A stretch of 64,000 nt of DNA from Rhizobium sp. J15 (lineage in GTDB: Bacteria > Pseudomonadota > Alphaproteobacteria > Rhizobiales > Rhizobiaceae). How positions within the stretch are numbered: position 1 is the stretch's first letter; every line of letters starts with the position of its first letter. Below the pieces are notes generated by a model. The model did not search any database, was not told the DNA's origin, and was given only the letters and a program-made list of their open reading frames with translations. The translations under genes were made by a program, and so were the position numbers. The stretch is taken from NCBI RefSeq assembly GCF_002531825.1, contig NZ_NWSX01000013.1, forward strand, positions 62,001 through 126,000. Direction: 5' to 3'. This document shows, in pieces, positions 46,622-55,454 of this stretch.

Positions 46622-47464
46622 TTGCTCGATCTTAGGAAATTGCCGCTCGAAGCCCAGCTCACCGCCCTCCTCGACGGCGAAGTCTCGCCCGAACAGCGGC
46701 ACGAACTGGAGCAGCGTCTGGCAAGCGACGAGAATGCGCGCCGGCTGCATGAGAAGCTCCGTCACGGCGCCGATTTCGGCCGCCGCCGCCTCGACGATGT
46801 GCTGAAGGAACCGGTCCCGCTTGCCCTCGTCCGCTCGATCAAGAGCACGCAGCCGCCGAAGACGCCGATCGCCCAGCGCGCCACCCGCCCGCCGGTGAAG
46901 CTGGCGCCGAGCGGCCCGCAGGCGCTGGCCGCCGCCCTCATCCTCTTCGTCGTCGGCTGCGGCATCGGCTATTTCGTCGGCGTCAGCCCCGATGCCGACG
47001 AGATCGCCACCACGACCTCGACAGCGGCTCCGGCCAACACCAGCGACTGGCTCGGCGACGTCACCGCCTATCAGCGCCTGCTGATCCGCCAACCCCGCCA
47101 CCTTGTCGAAGTGCCGGCCTCGCAGGCCGAGGAAATCTCCAGCTGGCTGACGACAGCGATCGGCGTGCCCTTCCGCGTGCCCGATCTCAGCGCCGAATCC
47201 TGGACCTTCCAGGGCGCCCGCGTCATTCTCGGCGACAACCGCCCTGTCGGCCAGCTCGTCTATTCCAATTCCGACGGCGACATCATCTCCATCTGCTTCC
47301 GCAAGGACGCGCAGCCGCCCGAGACCGACGATTTCAAGGAAACGATCAAGGACGAGATCGGCCTCGTGACATGGCACAATGCCGGCACCTCCTATGTGCT
47401 CGCCGGCCCCTCCGCCGAAGCAACCCTCGGCCAGCTCGCCATGAAGATCGCCACGGCGATTTGA
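46622..47464 (+). CDS. Putative membrane anti-sigma factor
   Basis: 280 residues: cytosolic N-terminus with an acidic helix set (TALLDGEVSPEQRHELEQR) as in anti-sigma factors, one membrane helix at about 99-120, then a periplasmic domain (YQRLLIRQPRHLVEVPASQA). The zinc HxxxCxxC motif of the ZAS subgroup is absent. TTG start at 46622 follows AGGTACTGAA; the stop of the sigma gene is one base before it. Confidence 0.78.
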   Translation: MLDLRKLPLEAQLTALLDGEVSPEQRHELEQRLASDENARRLHEKLRHGADFGRRRLDDVLKEPVPLALVRSIKSTQPPKTPIAQRATRPPVKLAPSGPQALAAALILFVVGCGIGYFVGVSPDADEIATTTSTAAPANTSDWLGDVTAYQRLLIRQPRHLVEVPASQAEEISSWLTTAIGVPFRVPDLSAESWTFQGARVILGDNRPVGQLVYSNSDGDIISICFRKDAQPPETDDFKETIKDEIGLVTWHNAGTSYVLAGPSAEATLGQLAMKIATAI

Positions 47465-47543
47465 TACCGACTATCGCCTGTGTCGAATGATTACCGCCAG
47501 CGGAGCTGGCGGAACCATAACAAAATCGACCATCAGCATCGGT

Positions 47544-47662
47544 AGCCCCCTCATCCGCCTGCCGGCACCTTCTCCCCGAGGGGAGAAGAGATATGCCGTG
47601 ACGTCTCGATTCCCCCTTCTCCCCAGTGGGGAGAAGGTGCCCGTAGGGCGGATGAGGGGGCC
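47544..47662. repeat. RIME-type repeat pair (inverted) between the anti-sigma gene and leuA
   Basis: Two halves, 47544-47590 and 47612-47662, each with CCTTCTCCCC-type GC-rich stems, lie in inverted orientation: CCCCCTCATCCGCC on the left and GGCGGATGAGGGGG on the right. This is the Rhizobium intergenic mosaic element (RIME) as I know it. They account for most of the 310-base gap 47465-47774; nothing else was seen there. Confidence 0.85.
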
Positions 47663-47774
47663 GCACGGCACTTCTTTCATTGCGTTTCGCTAGCGCTCAG
47701 TGAAGACTCAACGAAGCCAATCTCCTCGTCAGGCCGCGCCATGCCAGCACGGTCGCGGCCTGAACCCTCGCAGA

Positions 47775-49499
47775 TCAGGCCTTGCCGGCCTTCACCTCGA
47801 GCACCCGGTTGGCGGCCGAGACGATCGCTTCCAGCGAGGCCGCGACGATGTTGGTATTGATGCCGGCGCCGAAGAGCTTGCCGCCGGGATAGGAGGTCTC
47901 GACATAGGAGATCGCCGCCGCATTCGAGCCGTGCTGCAGCGAATGCTCCGAATAATCCTCGACCGACATCTCGATGCCGAGATAATGCGACAGTGCGTTG
48001 ATGAAACCGTCGATCGGGCCGTTGCCGCGCCCTTCGATGCGCTTGATCTCGCCATTGTCCGATATCTCGGCCGCGACGATCCGCTGGCCCTTACGCTCCG
48101 TATCGGGATAGGTGTGGTGATCGACGAACCTGAGGCGCGCATCGGGCTGCGTCACGTATCGCTCGATGAAGCGGTCATGGATGCGCTTCGAGGGAAGCTC
48201 CTTGCCCTCGACGTCGGTGATGCGCTGGATGTCTTCGCGGAATTCGACCTGCAGGTTGCGCGGCAAGTTGAGCCCGTAATCCTGCTGCAGGATATAAGCG
48301 ATGCCGCCCTTGCCGGACTGCGAATTGATGCGGATGATCGCCTCATAGGAACGGCCGACATCGCGCGGATCGATCGGCAGATAAGGCACCTCCCAGACCG
48401 GATGGTTGGCGACCTGTGCGGCCTTCATGCCCTTGTTGATAGCATCCTGGTGCGAACCGGAGAAGGCGGTATAGACCAGCTCGCCGACATAGGGGTGACG
48501 CTCGGAGATCGCCATCTGGTTCGAATATTCGAACACTTCCTTGATGCGCTCGATGTTCGAGCAGTCGATGCCAGGATCGACGCCCTGCGTGAACATGTTG
48601 AGCGCCATCGTCACGACATCGACATTGCCGGTGCGCTCGCCATTGCCGAAGAGTGTGCCTTCGACGCGGTCGGCGCCTGCCAGCAAGGCCAGCTCGGCGG
48701 CGGCGATCCCGGTGCCGCGGTCGTTGTGCGGATGCAGCGAGACGATCAGGTTTTCGCGGTTGTCGAGGTTACGGCACATCCATTCGATCTGGTCGGCATA
48801 GACGTTCGGCGTCGCCATCTCGACGGTCGACGGCAGGTTGATGATCAGCTTGTTGTCGGGCGTCGGCTTCACCACCTCGATGACGGCATTGCAGATTTCC
48901 AGCGCCACCTCCAGCTCGGTGCCGGTGAAGCTCTCCGGAGAATATTCGAAACGATAACCGCCGCCGGCCTTGGCGGCCATGTCGGTGATCATCTTGGCGG
49001 CATCGACGGCAATTTGCTTGATGCCCTGGACATCCTTGGCGAAGACGACGCGGCGCTGCAGCTCGCTGGTCGAATTGTAGAAATGCACGATCGGCTGGTT
49101 TGCCCCTTCCAGCGCTTCGAAGGTGCGGGTGATGAGCTCGGGACGGCACTGGACCAGCACCTGCAGCGAAACGTCTGCGGGAACGTTGCCCTCTTCGACG
49201 CACCAGCGGGCGAAGTCGAAATCGGTCTGCGAAGCCGAGGGGAAACCGATCTCGATTTCCTTGAAGCCCATCTCCAGCAGCAGGTGGAACATGCGCGCCT
49301 TGCGGTCGTGACCCATCGGATCGACGAGCGCCTGGTTGCCGTCGCGCAGGTCGACCGAGCACCAGACAGGCGCCTTGGTGATCGTCTTCGTCGGCCAGGT
49401 ACGGTCGGGGATGCTTACCTGCGGATAGGCCCGGTATTTCACCGCGGCGTCGGGCATACCCTTGGCGCCTGCGGAGGATCGGCTGGTGGTGTTGTCCAT
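47775..49499 (-). CDS. leuA: 2-isopropylmalate synthase
   Basis: Condenses 2-ketoisovalerate and acetyl-CoA, first committed step to leucine. 574 residues (long form 2). Active-site VDLRDGNQAL near 49-58, the metal/His motif SLHPHNDRGTG, GERTGNVDV, and a C-terminal LeuA dimer/regulatory domain. ATG at 49499 follows CGAGGAGACAAG. Preceded by a Leu-rich leader ORF (49657-49782) on the same strand. Confidence 0.96.
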   Translation of the reverse strand: MDNTTSRSSAGAKGMPDAAVKYRAYPQVSIPDRTWPTKTITKAPVWCSVDLRDGNQALVDPMGHDRKARMFHLLLEMGFKEIEIGFPSASQTDFDFARWCVEEGNVPADVSLQVLVQCRPELITRTFEALEGANQPIVHFYNSTSELQRRVVFAKDVQGIKQIAVDAAKMITDMAAKAGGGYRFEYSPESFTGTELEVALEICNAVIEVVKPTPDNKLIINLPSTVEMATPNVYADQIEWMCRNLDNRENLIVSLHPHNDRGTGIAAAELALLAGADRVEGTLFGNGERTGNVDVVTMALNMFTQGVDPGIDCSNIERIKEVFEYSNQMAISERHPYVGELVYTAFSGSHQDAINKGMKAAQVANHPVWEVPYLPIDPRDVGRSYEAIIRINSQSGKGGIAYILQQDYGLNLPRNLQVEFREDIQRITDVEGKELPSKRIHDRFIERYVTQPDARLRFVDHHTYPDTERKGQRIVAAEISDNGEIKRIEGRGNGPIDGFINALSHYLGIEMSVEDYSEHSLQHGSNAAAISYVETSYPGGKLFGAGINTNIVAASLEAIVSAANRVLEVKAGKA

Positions 49500-49656
49500 T
49501 GTCTTGTCTCCTCGTCCCGGCATTCGTTCCGCCTCTTAGCCGATCACGTCGGGCTTGGCGATAAACAAATGCGGACCTTCGTCGGTCGTTACGTCAATTT
49601 TGAAAGTGAGTCGCGAGGAGCGATGGCCGGGCGGGCTTTCGGCCGCCGGGCGCTCC

Positions 49657-49782
49657 TCAAAGGACCCGGCAACCGCGCGTAAGGCCGAGGAGAAGAAGCG
49701 AGGTCAAGGCGCGCGAGACGTCACGCAGGGCGATGCGGCCGCGTGCAATCGTGTCGGAAATCTTGGCGCCTGTGGTCTTCAT
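49657..49782 (-). CDS. Candidate leucine leader peptide of leuA
   Basis: A 41-codon ORF from ATG 49782 to TGA 49657, too short for usual ORF cut-offs. It encodes MKTTGAKISDTIARGRIALR, then a stretch with four Leu codons in a row (CTT CTT CTC CTC) and further Leu (TSLLLLGL, VL), nine Leu codons among 41 if all are counted. It lies 157 bases upstream of leuA on the same strand. A good promoter puts the mRNA 5' end at or within about 2 bases of the ATG, as in rhizobial trpL. I could not find a clear U-run terminator after it; a GAGGAGCG/CGCTCCTC stem lies downstream. Confidence 0.55.
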   Translation of the reverse strand: MKTTGAKISDTIARGRIALRDVSRALTSLLLLGLTRGCRVL

Positions 49783-49790
49783 AGCCGCGC

Positions 49791-49819
49791 TTATAGCCTC
49801 GGGCGGCAGAGCTGGCAAG
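49791..49819 (-). promoter_or_regulatory. Promoter for leuA and its leader
   Basis: Minus strand CTTGCC (49814-49819), 17-base spacer, CTATAA (49791-49796): close to the rhizobial sigma-70 consensus CTTGAC-N17-CTATAT. The -10 ends eight bases before the leader ATG at 49782, which implies a leaderless or nearly leaderless message. The -35 sits 14 bases past the benE stop region. Confidence 0.7.
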
Positions 49820-49833
49820 GCCTCGCCCCTGCA

Positions 49834-51033
49834 TTATCTCGGTTGAGGCCGGTCTTTCCAAGCCTTCACCAACTGCGACAGCGCGAGCATCAGCCCGCCG
49901 GCGATCAATCCCCAGAAGGCGCCGGAAATGCCGCCGAAGGACACGCCGGATGCCGTGACGAGGAAGGTGATCGCCGCCGCCTCGCGCGATTCCTGCGCCT
50001 GGAAAGCCGACATCGCCGAAGACGAAAAGGCGCCGACCAGCGCCAGCCCCGCCACCGCCTCGATGAGGATCGGAGGCGCCAGCGCGACGAAAGCCGTCAC
50101 AGCGCCGGCGAGCAGCCCGAGGATGACGTAGCCGATGCCGGCGATCAGCGAGGCCCAATAGCGCCGCTTCGGATCGGCATGCGCGTCCTGCCCGGCACAC
50201 ATCGCCGCGGTGATCGCCGCCAGGTTGACGGCATGGCCGCCGAAAGGCGCCGACAGCAGCGAGAAGAAGCCGGTGACGGCAAAGAGCGGGCCGGGCTTCG
50301 GATCGTAGTGATTGACCTTCAGCACCGCGATGCCGGGAATGTTCTGCGAGGCCATGGTGACGATGAAGAGCGGCAGCGCGATCGAGATGAAAGCGGCAAG
50401 ATTGAACACCGGCCGGACGAATTCCGCCGTCGGCACCAGCGACCGCTCGAGCGAACCGAGCGCGCCGTCCGGAATATCGACGCCGAAGGCGAGCACCAGC
50501 ACGAAGGCTGCGAGTGCGGCCGGCACCGCCCAGAGCCGCTTGAAGGCGCCGACGACGATCCAGGCGATGACGATCGGCAGACCGAACAGCGGATTGAAAC
50601 CGATCGCCTTCACCGGCGCAAAGCAGAGGCCGATCAGCACGCCCGCAAGCATGGCATTGGCAAGCGGTGCGGGAATGGCGGCAACAGCCCGGCCGAGCGG
50701 CTTGAACAGCCCGGCAATGACGATCAGCGCCGCGCAGATGAGAAACGCCCCGACCGCCGCATTGAAGCCGCCCTCGATCGCGCCGGTGCTTGCCAGCAGC
50801 GCCGCGCCGGGCGTCGACCAGGCGATGCTGATCGGCAGTCGCGTCACGGCGCTGAGCACGATCGCGCAGACGCCCATGGAGATCGACAAGGCCATCAGCC
50901 CCGAAGCCGCCTGAACCTCTGTCGCGCCGACAGCCTGCAATCCATGCAGCACGACGGCGAAGGAGCTGGCGGAACCGACAAAGGCGGTCAGCAGCCCCAT
51001 GAACAGGGCCTGGACGGAAAAATCTTTGAACAT
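49834..51033 (-). CDS. BenE-family benzoate/H+ symporter-like protein
   Basis: 399 residues, 12 membrane segments. Family motifs include FVGSASSFAVVLHGLQAVGA at the N-terminus and AAITAAMCAGQDAHADP in the middle. Annotated as benzoate transport in the family; no aromatic-degradation genes are near, so the true substrate is uncertain. ATG 51033 is chosen over upstream starts that add non-hydrophobic residues. Divergent from the SDR gene by 152 bases. Confidence 0.88.
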   Translation of the reverse strand: MFKDFSVQALFMGLLTAFVGSASSFAVVLHGLQAVGATEVQAASGLMALSISMGVCAIVLSAVTRLPISIAWSTPGAALLASTGAIEGGFNAAVGAFLICAALIVIAGLFKPLGRAVAAIPAPLANAMLAGVLIGLCFAPVKAIGFNPLFGLPIVIAWIVVGAFKRLWAVPAALAAFVLVLAFGVDIPDGALGSLERSLVPTAEFVRPVFNLAAFISIALPLFIVTMASQNIPGIAVLKVNHYDPKPGPLFAVTGFFSLLSAPFGGHAVNLAAITAAMCAGQDAHADPKRRYWASLIAGIGYVILGLLAGAVTAFVALAPPILIEAVAGLALVGAFSSSAMSAFQAQESREAAAITFLVTASGVSFGGISGAFWGLIAGGLMLALSQLVKAWKDRPQPR

Positions 51034-51185
51034 AACAGGACTCGGACAGCGGAAATGGCATGGAGCACGACGGTTGGCGCGCATGCAAGTCCAGATTCGG
51101 CCCTTTCGTTCGGTATTCACCAGACAACGCCTTTCCCTGCCGGCAGCGCGCGATTAGAGTGATCTGCGACCTTGGGGATAATCGA

Positions 51186-51977
51186 ATGGCCAGCGAAACG
51201 CGGAAGATTCTGGTTACAGGGGCAACCGGAGGCATTGGTACGGCAGTCTGCCGTCAACTCGCCCGCAGCGGTCATTCGCTCGTTCTGGCCGCGCGCAATG
51301 AGGCCAAGCTCAAGTCACTTTCCGATGAATTGGCCGGCACCCGCGATCGTCCGGTCTGGCTGCCCTTGGACATGACGAGCGACCAGTCGATTCGTCAATT
51401 CGGCGAGCAGCTGACCTCAAGACATATCGTTCTTGACGGGGTCGTTCTGATGCCGCCGCAAGCACACAGCACGAATGATCCGATGCCGGCCGGCGAGGCA
51501 TGGCGCACGCTGTTCCAGAATTGCTTCATCGGGCCTTTGGAAGCCCTGAAAACGGCGATCGGCCGGATGAACCCCGATCCCGTCAACGGACGTCGGGCAA
51601 AGATCGTCATCATTTCGGGCATATCGTCTGCGCAGGTACTCGGACACTACGCCACCTCAAACGTTCTGCGCTGTGCGTGGATCGGCGAGGCGAAAACATT
51701 GGCTTTTGCGCTCGGTGCCCGCGGTATTCATGTCAACACGCTATCCCTCGGGGGCACGCTCTCACCCTGGTATCGCGAAGCCATCGAGACACGGGCCGCT
51801 GCCGCCGGCTTGACGTTCGAACAACGTCTTGCCGAGGAAACAGCAAACGTACCCTTGGGAAAATATGGAGAACCGGACGAGGTCGCCATCGCCGTCGAAG
51901 GCCTCCTGTCGCGCTTCTCCGACCATATGACCGGGCTCAACATCATGCACGACGGCGGTTTCACACGCTCGTATTGA
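51186..51977 (+). CDS. Short-chain dehydrogenase/reductase
   Basis: 263 residues with the Rossmann dinucleotide site TGATGGIG (near 11-18), catalytic-type motifs further on (YATSNVLR where YxxxK is usual; the Lys is replaced by Leu/Arg-like context, so activity is uncertain) and a C-terminal LNIMHDGGFTRS. Composition is less GC-rich than neighbours, suggesting transfer. Substrate unknown. ATG follows CTTGGGGATAATCG. Confidence 0.82.
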   Translation: MASETRKILVTGATGGIGTAVCRQLARSGHSLVLAARNEAKLKSLSDELAGTRDRPVWLPLDMTSDQSIRQFGEQLTSRHIVLDGVVLMPPQAHSTNDPMPAGEAWRTLFQNCFIGPLEALKTAIGRMNPDPVNGRRAKIVIISGISSAQVLGHYATSNVLRCAWIGEAKTLAFALGARGIHVNTLSLGGTLSPWYREAIETRAAAAGLTFEQRLAEETANVPLGKYGEPDEVAIAVEGLLSRFSDHMTGLNIMHDGGFTRSY

Positions 51978-52027
51978 GAGCCGCAGCAGGGATATTCTCC
52001 CGGCCCGAATCCGCCCGTAAAAATGAA

Positions 52028-52060
52028 ATGCCCTCGCCTGCTGTCTACAGGCAAGGGCAT
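52028..52060 (-). terminator. Terminator of clpP
   Basis: ATGCCCT and GCCTG arms pair with CAGGC and AGGGCAT around a short loop; on the minus strand T-rich sequence follows (TTTCATTTTT). Lies between the SDR stop and the clpP stop and may serve both. Confidence 0.7.
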
Positions 52061-52086
52061 CTCCTGATCGTTTTGGCCGCGAAAAC

Positions 52087-52671
52087 TTAGATGTCGGCCT
52101 GCGACGTGACGATCCGCGAGACGAGGCCATAGTCCTTCGCCTCTTCGGCAGAAAGCCAGTAGTCGCGATCCGTATCCTTGGCGATCTTGTCGAGCGGCTG
52201 GCCGGTGGCCGCCGCCATGATCTTGTTCAGGCGCTCGTTCATCTTGATGATCTCGCGTGCCTGGATCTCGATGTCGGATGCCATGCCGCGCGTGCCGCCC
52301 GACGGTTGATGCAGCAGGAAGCGCGTGTTCGGCAGGCAGATGCGCCGCTCCTTCGGAGCCGCGACATAGATCAGCGCGCCGGCCGAGGCGACCCAGCCCG
52401 TGCCGATCATCCAGACCTTCGGCTTGATGAACTTGACCATGTCATGGATGGAATCGCCGGATTCGACATGGCCGCCGGGCGAATTGACATAGATGCGGAT
52501 GTCTTCGTCGCTGGCTGCGGCAAGCGCCACGAGCTGCGAGCAGACCTTCTGCGCCAGTTCCTGATTGATCGGTCCATAGATGAAGATCGAACGCGACTTG
52601 AAAAGATTCGCCTCCGTTTCCTTGCCGAGCGGCAGTTCCTTCGTCTTGTCGTCCTGTTCTTCGTCGTTCAT
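52087..52671 (-). CDS. clpP: ClpP-family protease subunit
   Basis: 194 residues. The catalytic Ser lies in [11 protein letters not shown], His in [10 protein letters not shown], and Asp in [15 protein letters not shown]. The sequence is closer to the accessory ClpP paralogues of alphaproteobacteria than to the canonical ClpP1 as far as I can judge. ATG 52671 ([10 protein letters not shown]) follows GAGAGG. Works with ClpA/ClpX. Confidence 0.92.
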   Translation of the reverse strand: MNDEEQDDKTKELPLGKETEANLFKSRSIFIYGPINQELAQKVCSQLVALAAASDEDIRIYVNSPGGHVESGDSIHDMVKFIKPKVWMIGTGWVASAGALIYVAAPKERRICLPNTRFLLHQPSGGTRGMASDIEIQAREIIKMNERLNKIMAAATGQPLDKIAKDTDRDYWLSAEEAKDYGLVSRIVTSQADI

Positions 52672-52900
52672 GCGAACCTCTCGGAGATGAATTCGGGTTC
52701 CTCGCACATAGTGCGACTCAATGCCTAAAACAATGTGGGAAAAACACAAGGCACCGAAGCGGTGGAGATATCCTTAAGAAGCCGCACACCGTTGCGCAAG
52801 CCTTACTGAAATGTAACCGGAAAAGGCTTTGAAAAGACAAAATCGATTCCTACCTCAACCTCACGCGGCAACGCCGCATGAGATAAACAGGAGGCAGGAC

Positions 52901-53668
52901 ATGTCACCGGAAGAACGCCAATTGCTGACCGCCCTTTTCGACCGCGTGCGCACGGCCGAAGCGACACCCCGCGACCGCGAGGCCGAAGCCTTGATCGACC
53001 AGGCGACGCGCGCGCAGCCCTCCGCCACCTACTATCTCGCGCAGGCCGTCATCGTTCAGGAAAAAGGACTGGAGGCGGCCGCCAATCACATCAAGGAACT
53101 CGAGGAACACGTCCGGCAGCTTGAAGCCGGCGCGAGCGACCACCGCCAGGCCGAACAGGGCGGCGGCTTCCTGAGCTCGATCTTCGGCAACACCCAGACG
53201 CAGCAGCCCGCTCCGGTTCCGTCCAGCCCCGCCAATCCCGGTCCCTGGGGCCAGCCCTCCCGCGCCTATGACGAACCTCGCGGTTATGACAGCGGCGCCC
53301 GCCAGATGCCGCAGCAACCGAGCGGCCCCTGGAGCCAGCAGGCCTCTGCGCCGTCGGCCGGCGGCAGCTTCCTGCGCGGCGCGCTCGGCACGGCAGCGGG
53401 CGTTGCCGGCGGCATGCTGCTTGCCAATTCGCTGAGCGGCATTTTCGGCAATCACATGTCCTCGCTCGGCTGGGGCTCGCCCTTCGGCGCCAACCCTTTC
53501 GGCAATGCCAGCGCGCCCACCGAGGAAACCGTCATCAACAACTATTTCAGCAATGACGACACCCGCCAGGCGTCCGATAACAACGACGATAATCTGCAGC
53601 AGGCCGATTACGACGATGGGGACGATTTCAGCGATGACTCGTCAGGGAATGATGTGACGGATGTGTGA
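52901..53668 (+). CDS. DUF2076 protein
   Basis: 255 residues. N-terminal helices MSPEERQLLTALFDRVRTAE to LEEHVRQLE identify DUF2076, followed by a Pro/Gln/Gly-rich linker, a glycine-rich segment (GTAAGVAGGMLLANSLSGIF) that may touch a membrane, and an Asp/Asn-rich tail. Function unknown. ATG follows GGAGGCAGGAC. Confidence 0.85.
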   Translation: MSPEERQLLTALFDRVRTAEATPRDREAEALIDQATRAQPSATYYLAQAVIVQEKGLEAAANHIKELEEHVRQLEAGASDHRQAEQGGGFLSSIFGNTQTQQPAPVPSSPANPGPWGQPSRAYDEPRGYDSGARQMPQQPSGPWSQQASAPSAGGSFLRGALGTAAGVAGGMLLANSLSGIFGNHMSSLGWGSPFGANPFGNASAPTEETVINNYFSNDDTRQASDNNDDNLQQADYDDGDDFSDDSSGNDVTDV

Positions 53669-53762
53669 GATCTAAGCGCCAAGGATGGGTGGCAATTGGT
53701 ATTCGATTGCCGCACCCTCGCCCGGCCCTTCGCTTGGGCTCAGGGCGTTCGCTGCTGCAATC

Positions 53763-53816
53763 GATTCAGAGCAATTCCAGAAAAAGTGCGCAGCGGTTTT
53801 TCGTCCGGAATTGCGT
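53763..53816. repeat. Rhizobial palindromic repeat fragment
   Basis: CAATTCCAGAAAAAGTGCGC and GCGGTTTTTCGTCCGGAATTG pair as in the larger elements of this window, but the repeat is short and lacks the outer arms. It lies between the DUF2076 gene and queF. Confidence 0.6.
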
Positions 53817-53860
53817 TGAGAGAAAAGCTATCGATTGCTCGGGCTTTGCCCGACCGCAGC

Positions 53861-54325
53861 TCACCCACGTCCGCGATAGGTGGCGACACCTTGATCCGGC
53901 AGCCACACGCCTTCCGGCGGCTTGCCCGTCTGCCAGAAGACGTCGATCGGGATGCCGCCGCGCGGATACCAGTAGGCGCCGATCCGGAGCCATTTCGGGT
54001 CGAGCAGCTCGACGATGCGTTTGGCGATATAGATAGAGCAATCCTCATGGAAGGCGCCGTGATTGCGGAAGGAATGCAGGAAGAGCTTCAGCGACTTCGA
54101 TTCCACCAGCCATTCACCCGGAATGTAATCGATGACGATATGGGCGAAATCCGGCTGGCCGGTCATCGGGCAGAGCGAGGTGAACTCCGGCGCGGTGAAG
54201 CGCACCACGTAGTCCGTGCCGGCATGGTTGGACGGCACTTTTTCGAGCACGGCCTCTTCCGGCGATTTCGCGGTTTCGGTTTGCTGGCCCAGCATCGACA
54301 GGCTGGAAACATCTGTATTCGGCAT
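53861..54325 (-). CDS. queF: NADPH-dependent 7-cyano-7-deazaguanine reductase
   Basis: Reduces preQ0 to preQ1 in queuosine synthesis. 154 residues (short QueF type) with catalytic Cys in [14 protein letters not shown] and the ESKSLK motif (about 77-82). ATG 54325 shares a base with the stop of the upstream CDF gene; AAGGAGG precedes it closely. An ATG three bases upstream is possible but crowds the ribosome site. Confidence 0.95.
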   Translation of the reverse strand: MPNTDVSSLSMLGQQTETAKSPEEAVLEKVPSNHAGTDYVVRFTAPEFTSLCPMTGQPDFAHIVIDYIPGEWLVESKSLKLFLHSFRNHGAFHEDCSIYIAKRIVELLDPKWLRIGAYWYPRGGIPIDVFWQTGKPPEGVWLPDQGVATYRGRG

Positions 54326-55239
54326 CATGCCTCCTTGACGACTTTGACGCGGATGCCATGAGCCTTTTCGCCTTCCGGCTCCACGTGAATGGCTATTTTG
54401 GCGCCCTCGTGCACTGCACTGATGGCATCCTCAAGGCGGTCGCATATATCATGCGCCTGCCGCACGGACATAGTGCCCGGCACCACCATGTGAAAATCGA
54501 TGAAGGTGACGGTGCCGGCCCGCCGCGTTTTCAGGTCATGCACGCCGATCGAGCCTGCCGCATGGGTGGCGATCGCCTGCTTGATCGCCTCCTCCTCCAG
54601 GGGATCGACCGCCTGGTCCATCAGCCCGCCGATCGATTGCGAGATCACCTTCCAGCCCTGGTAGAGAATGTTGACGGCAACGAGGATGGCAAGCACCGGG
54701 TCGAAGATCGCATAGCCGGTCGCGAGCGCCAGCAGCAGGCCGGCGAGCACGCCGACGGAAGTCACCACGTCAGACATGATATGCTGGCCGTCCGCGGCAA
54801 GCGCCGCCGAGCGATGCTTGCGGCCGGTCCGGATCAAAAGCCGCGCCCAGACCGCATTGATGATGCCGGCCGCAAAATTGATCGCAAGGCCGAGCACCGG
54901 CGCGTCGAGCATACGCGGCTCGGCGAGATAGCCGATCGCCTCGTTGACGATCAGCAGCGCGGCGACGACGATCAGCACGCCCTCGGTGACGGCAGACAGA
55001 TATTCCGCCTTGTGATGGCCGAAGGGATGGTCGTGATCGGCAGGCTTCTGCGCATAGCGGATGACGAAGAAGGCGATGAAGGCGGCAACGACGTTGACCG
55101 TCGATTCGAGCCCGTCCGACAGCAGCGCCACCGAGCCGGTCACCCACCAGGCCACCATCTTCAATCCCATGACGCCGAGCGACAGCGGGATGCCCCACAT
55201 CGCCAGCTTCCGAACCGTAAGATCGCCGTCGTTGCTCAT
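54325..55239 (-). CDS. Cation diffusion facilitator family transporter
   Basis: 304 residues with four to six membrane helices, the metal-binding SDGLESTVN and [12 protein letters not shown] sites and the cytosolic C-domain. Exports Zn, Fe or Mn out of the cytosol or to the periplasm; the metal is not decidable. ATG 55239 follows GGAGGACGAT; the frame is open to 55293. Directly upstream of queF with overlap at the stop. Confidence 0.93.
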   Translation of the reverse strand: MSNDGDLTVRKLAMWGIPLSLGVMGLKMVAWWVTGSVALLSDGLESTVNVVAAFIAFFVIRYAQKPADHDHPFGHHKAEYLSAVTEGVLIVVAALLIVNEAIGYLAEPRMLDAPVLGLAINFAAGIINAVWARLLIRTGRKHRSAALAADGQHIMSDVVTSVGVLAGLLLALATGYAIFDPVLAILVAVNILYQGWKVISQSIGGLMDQAVDPLEEEAIKQAIATHAAGSIGVHDLKTRRAGTVTFIDFHMVVPGTMSVRQAHDICDRLEDAISAVHEGAKIAIHVEPEGEKAHGIRVKVVKEA

Positions 55240-55289
55240 ATCGTCCTCCTGCGGTTGCGAATGAATTGCAGGGTCCAAGCCATTGAAAT

Positions 55290-55323
55290 GCAAAACCGCC
55301 CACGCGAATGTCGCGCAGGCGGT
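55290..55323 (-). terminator. Terminator of the DUF2161 transcript
   Basis: ACCGCC (55295-55300) pairs with GGCGGT (55318-55323) with an inner CGCG/CGCG pair; on the minus strand TTTTG follows the stem. It lies between the DUF2161 and CDF genes. Next to it, a 14-base unit (GAGGATTTGTCAAA) is repeated twice in tandem at 55352-55379. Confidence 0.6.
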
Positions 55324-55454
55324 CCAGTTGAGGGTGATATGGGCGATGCCCGAGGATTTGTCAAAGAGGATTTGTCAAAGAGACTGACGCGTCCTTCATA
55401 GTTCCTGCCGCCCCAACTGGAAGGCAAAAGCAGCGAGCGTCGCGCGATCCGGCG

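Noticed and set aside
47544..47662. CRISPR-like palindromes
   Set aside because: Only two units, inverted and without equal spacers; they are RIME elements, not CRISPR.
47700..49682. Long plus-strand ORF opposite leuA
   Set aside because: Antisense shadow; leuA on the minus strand has full family motifs.
49555..51162. Plus-strand ORF across leuA leader and benE
   Set aside because: Low-complexity Arg/Asp-rich translation, opposite to a 12-helix transporter.
55352..55379. 14-base tandem duplication
   Set aside because: Two copies only, in an intergenic region; likely replication slippage without a function.
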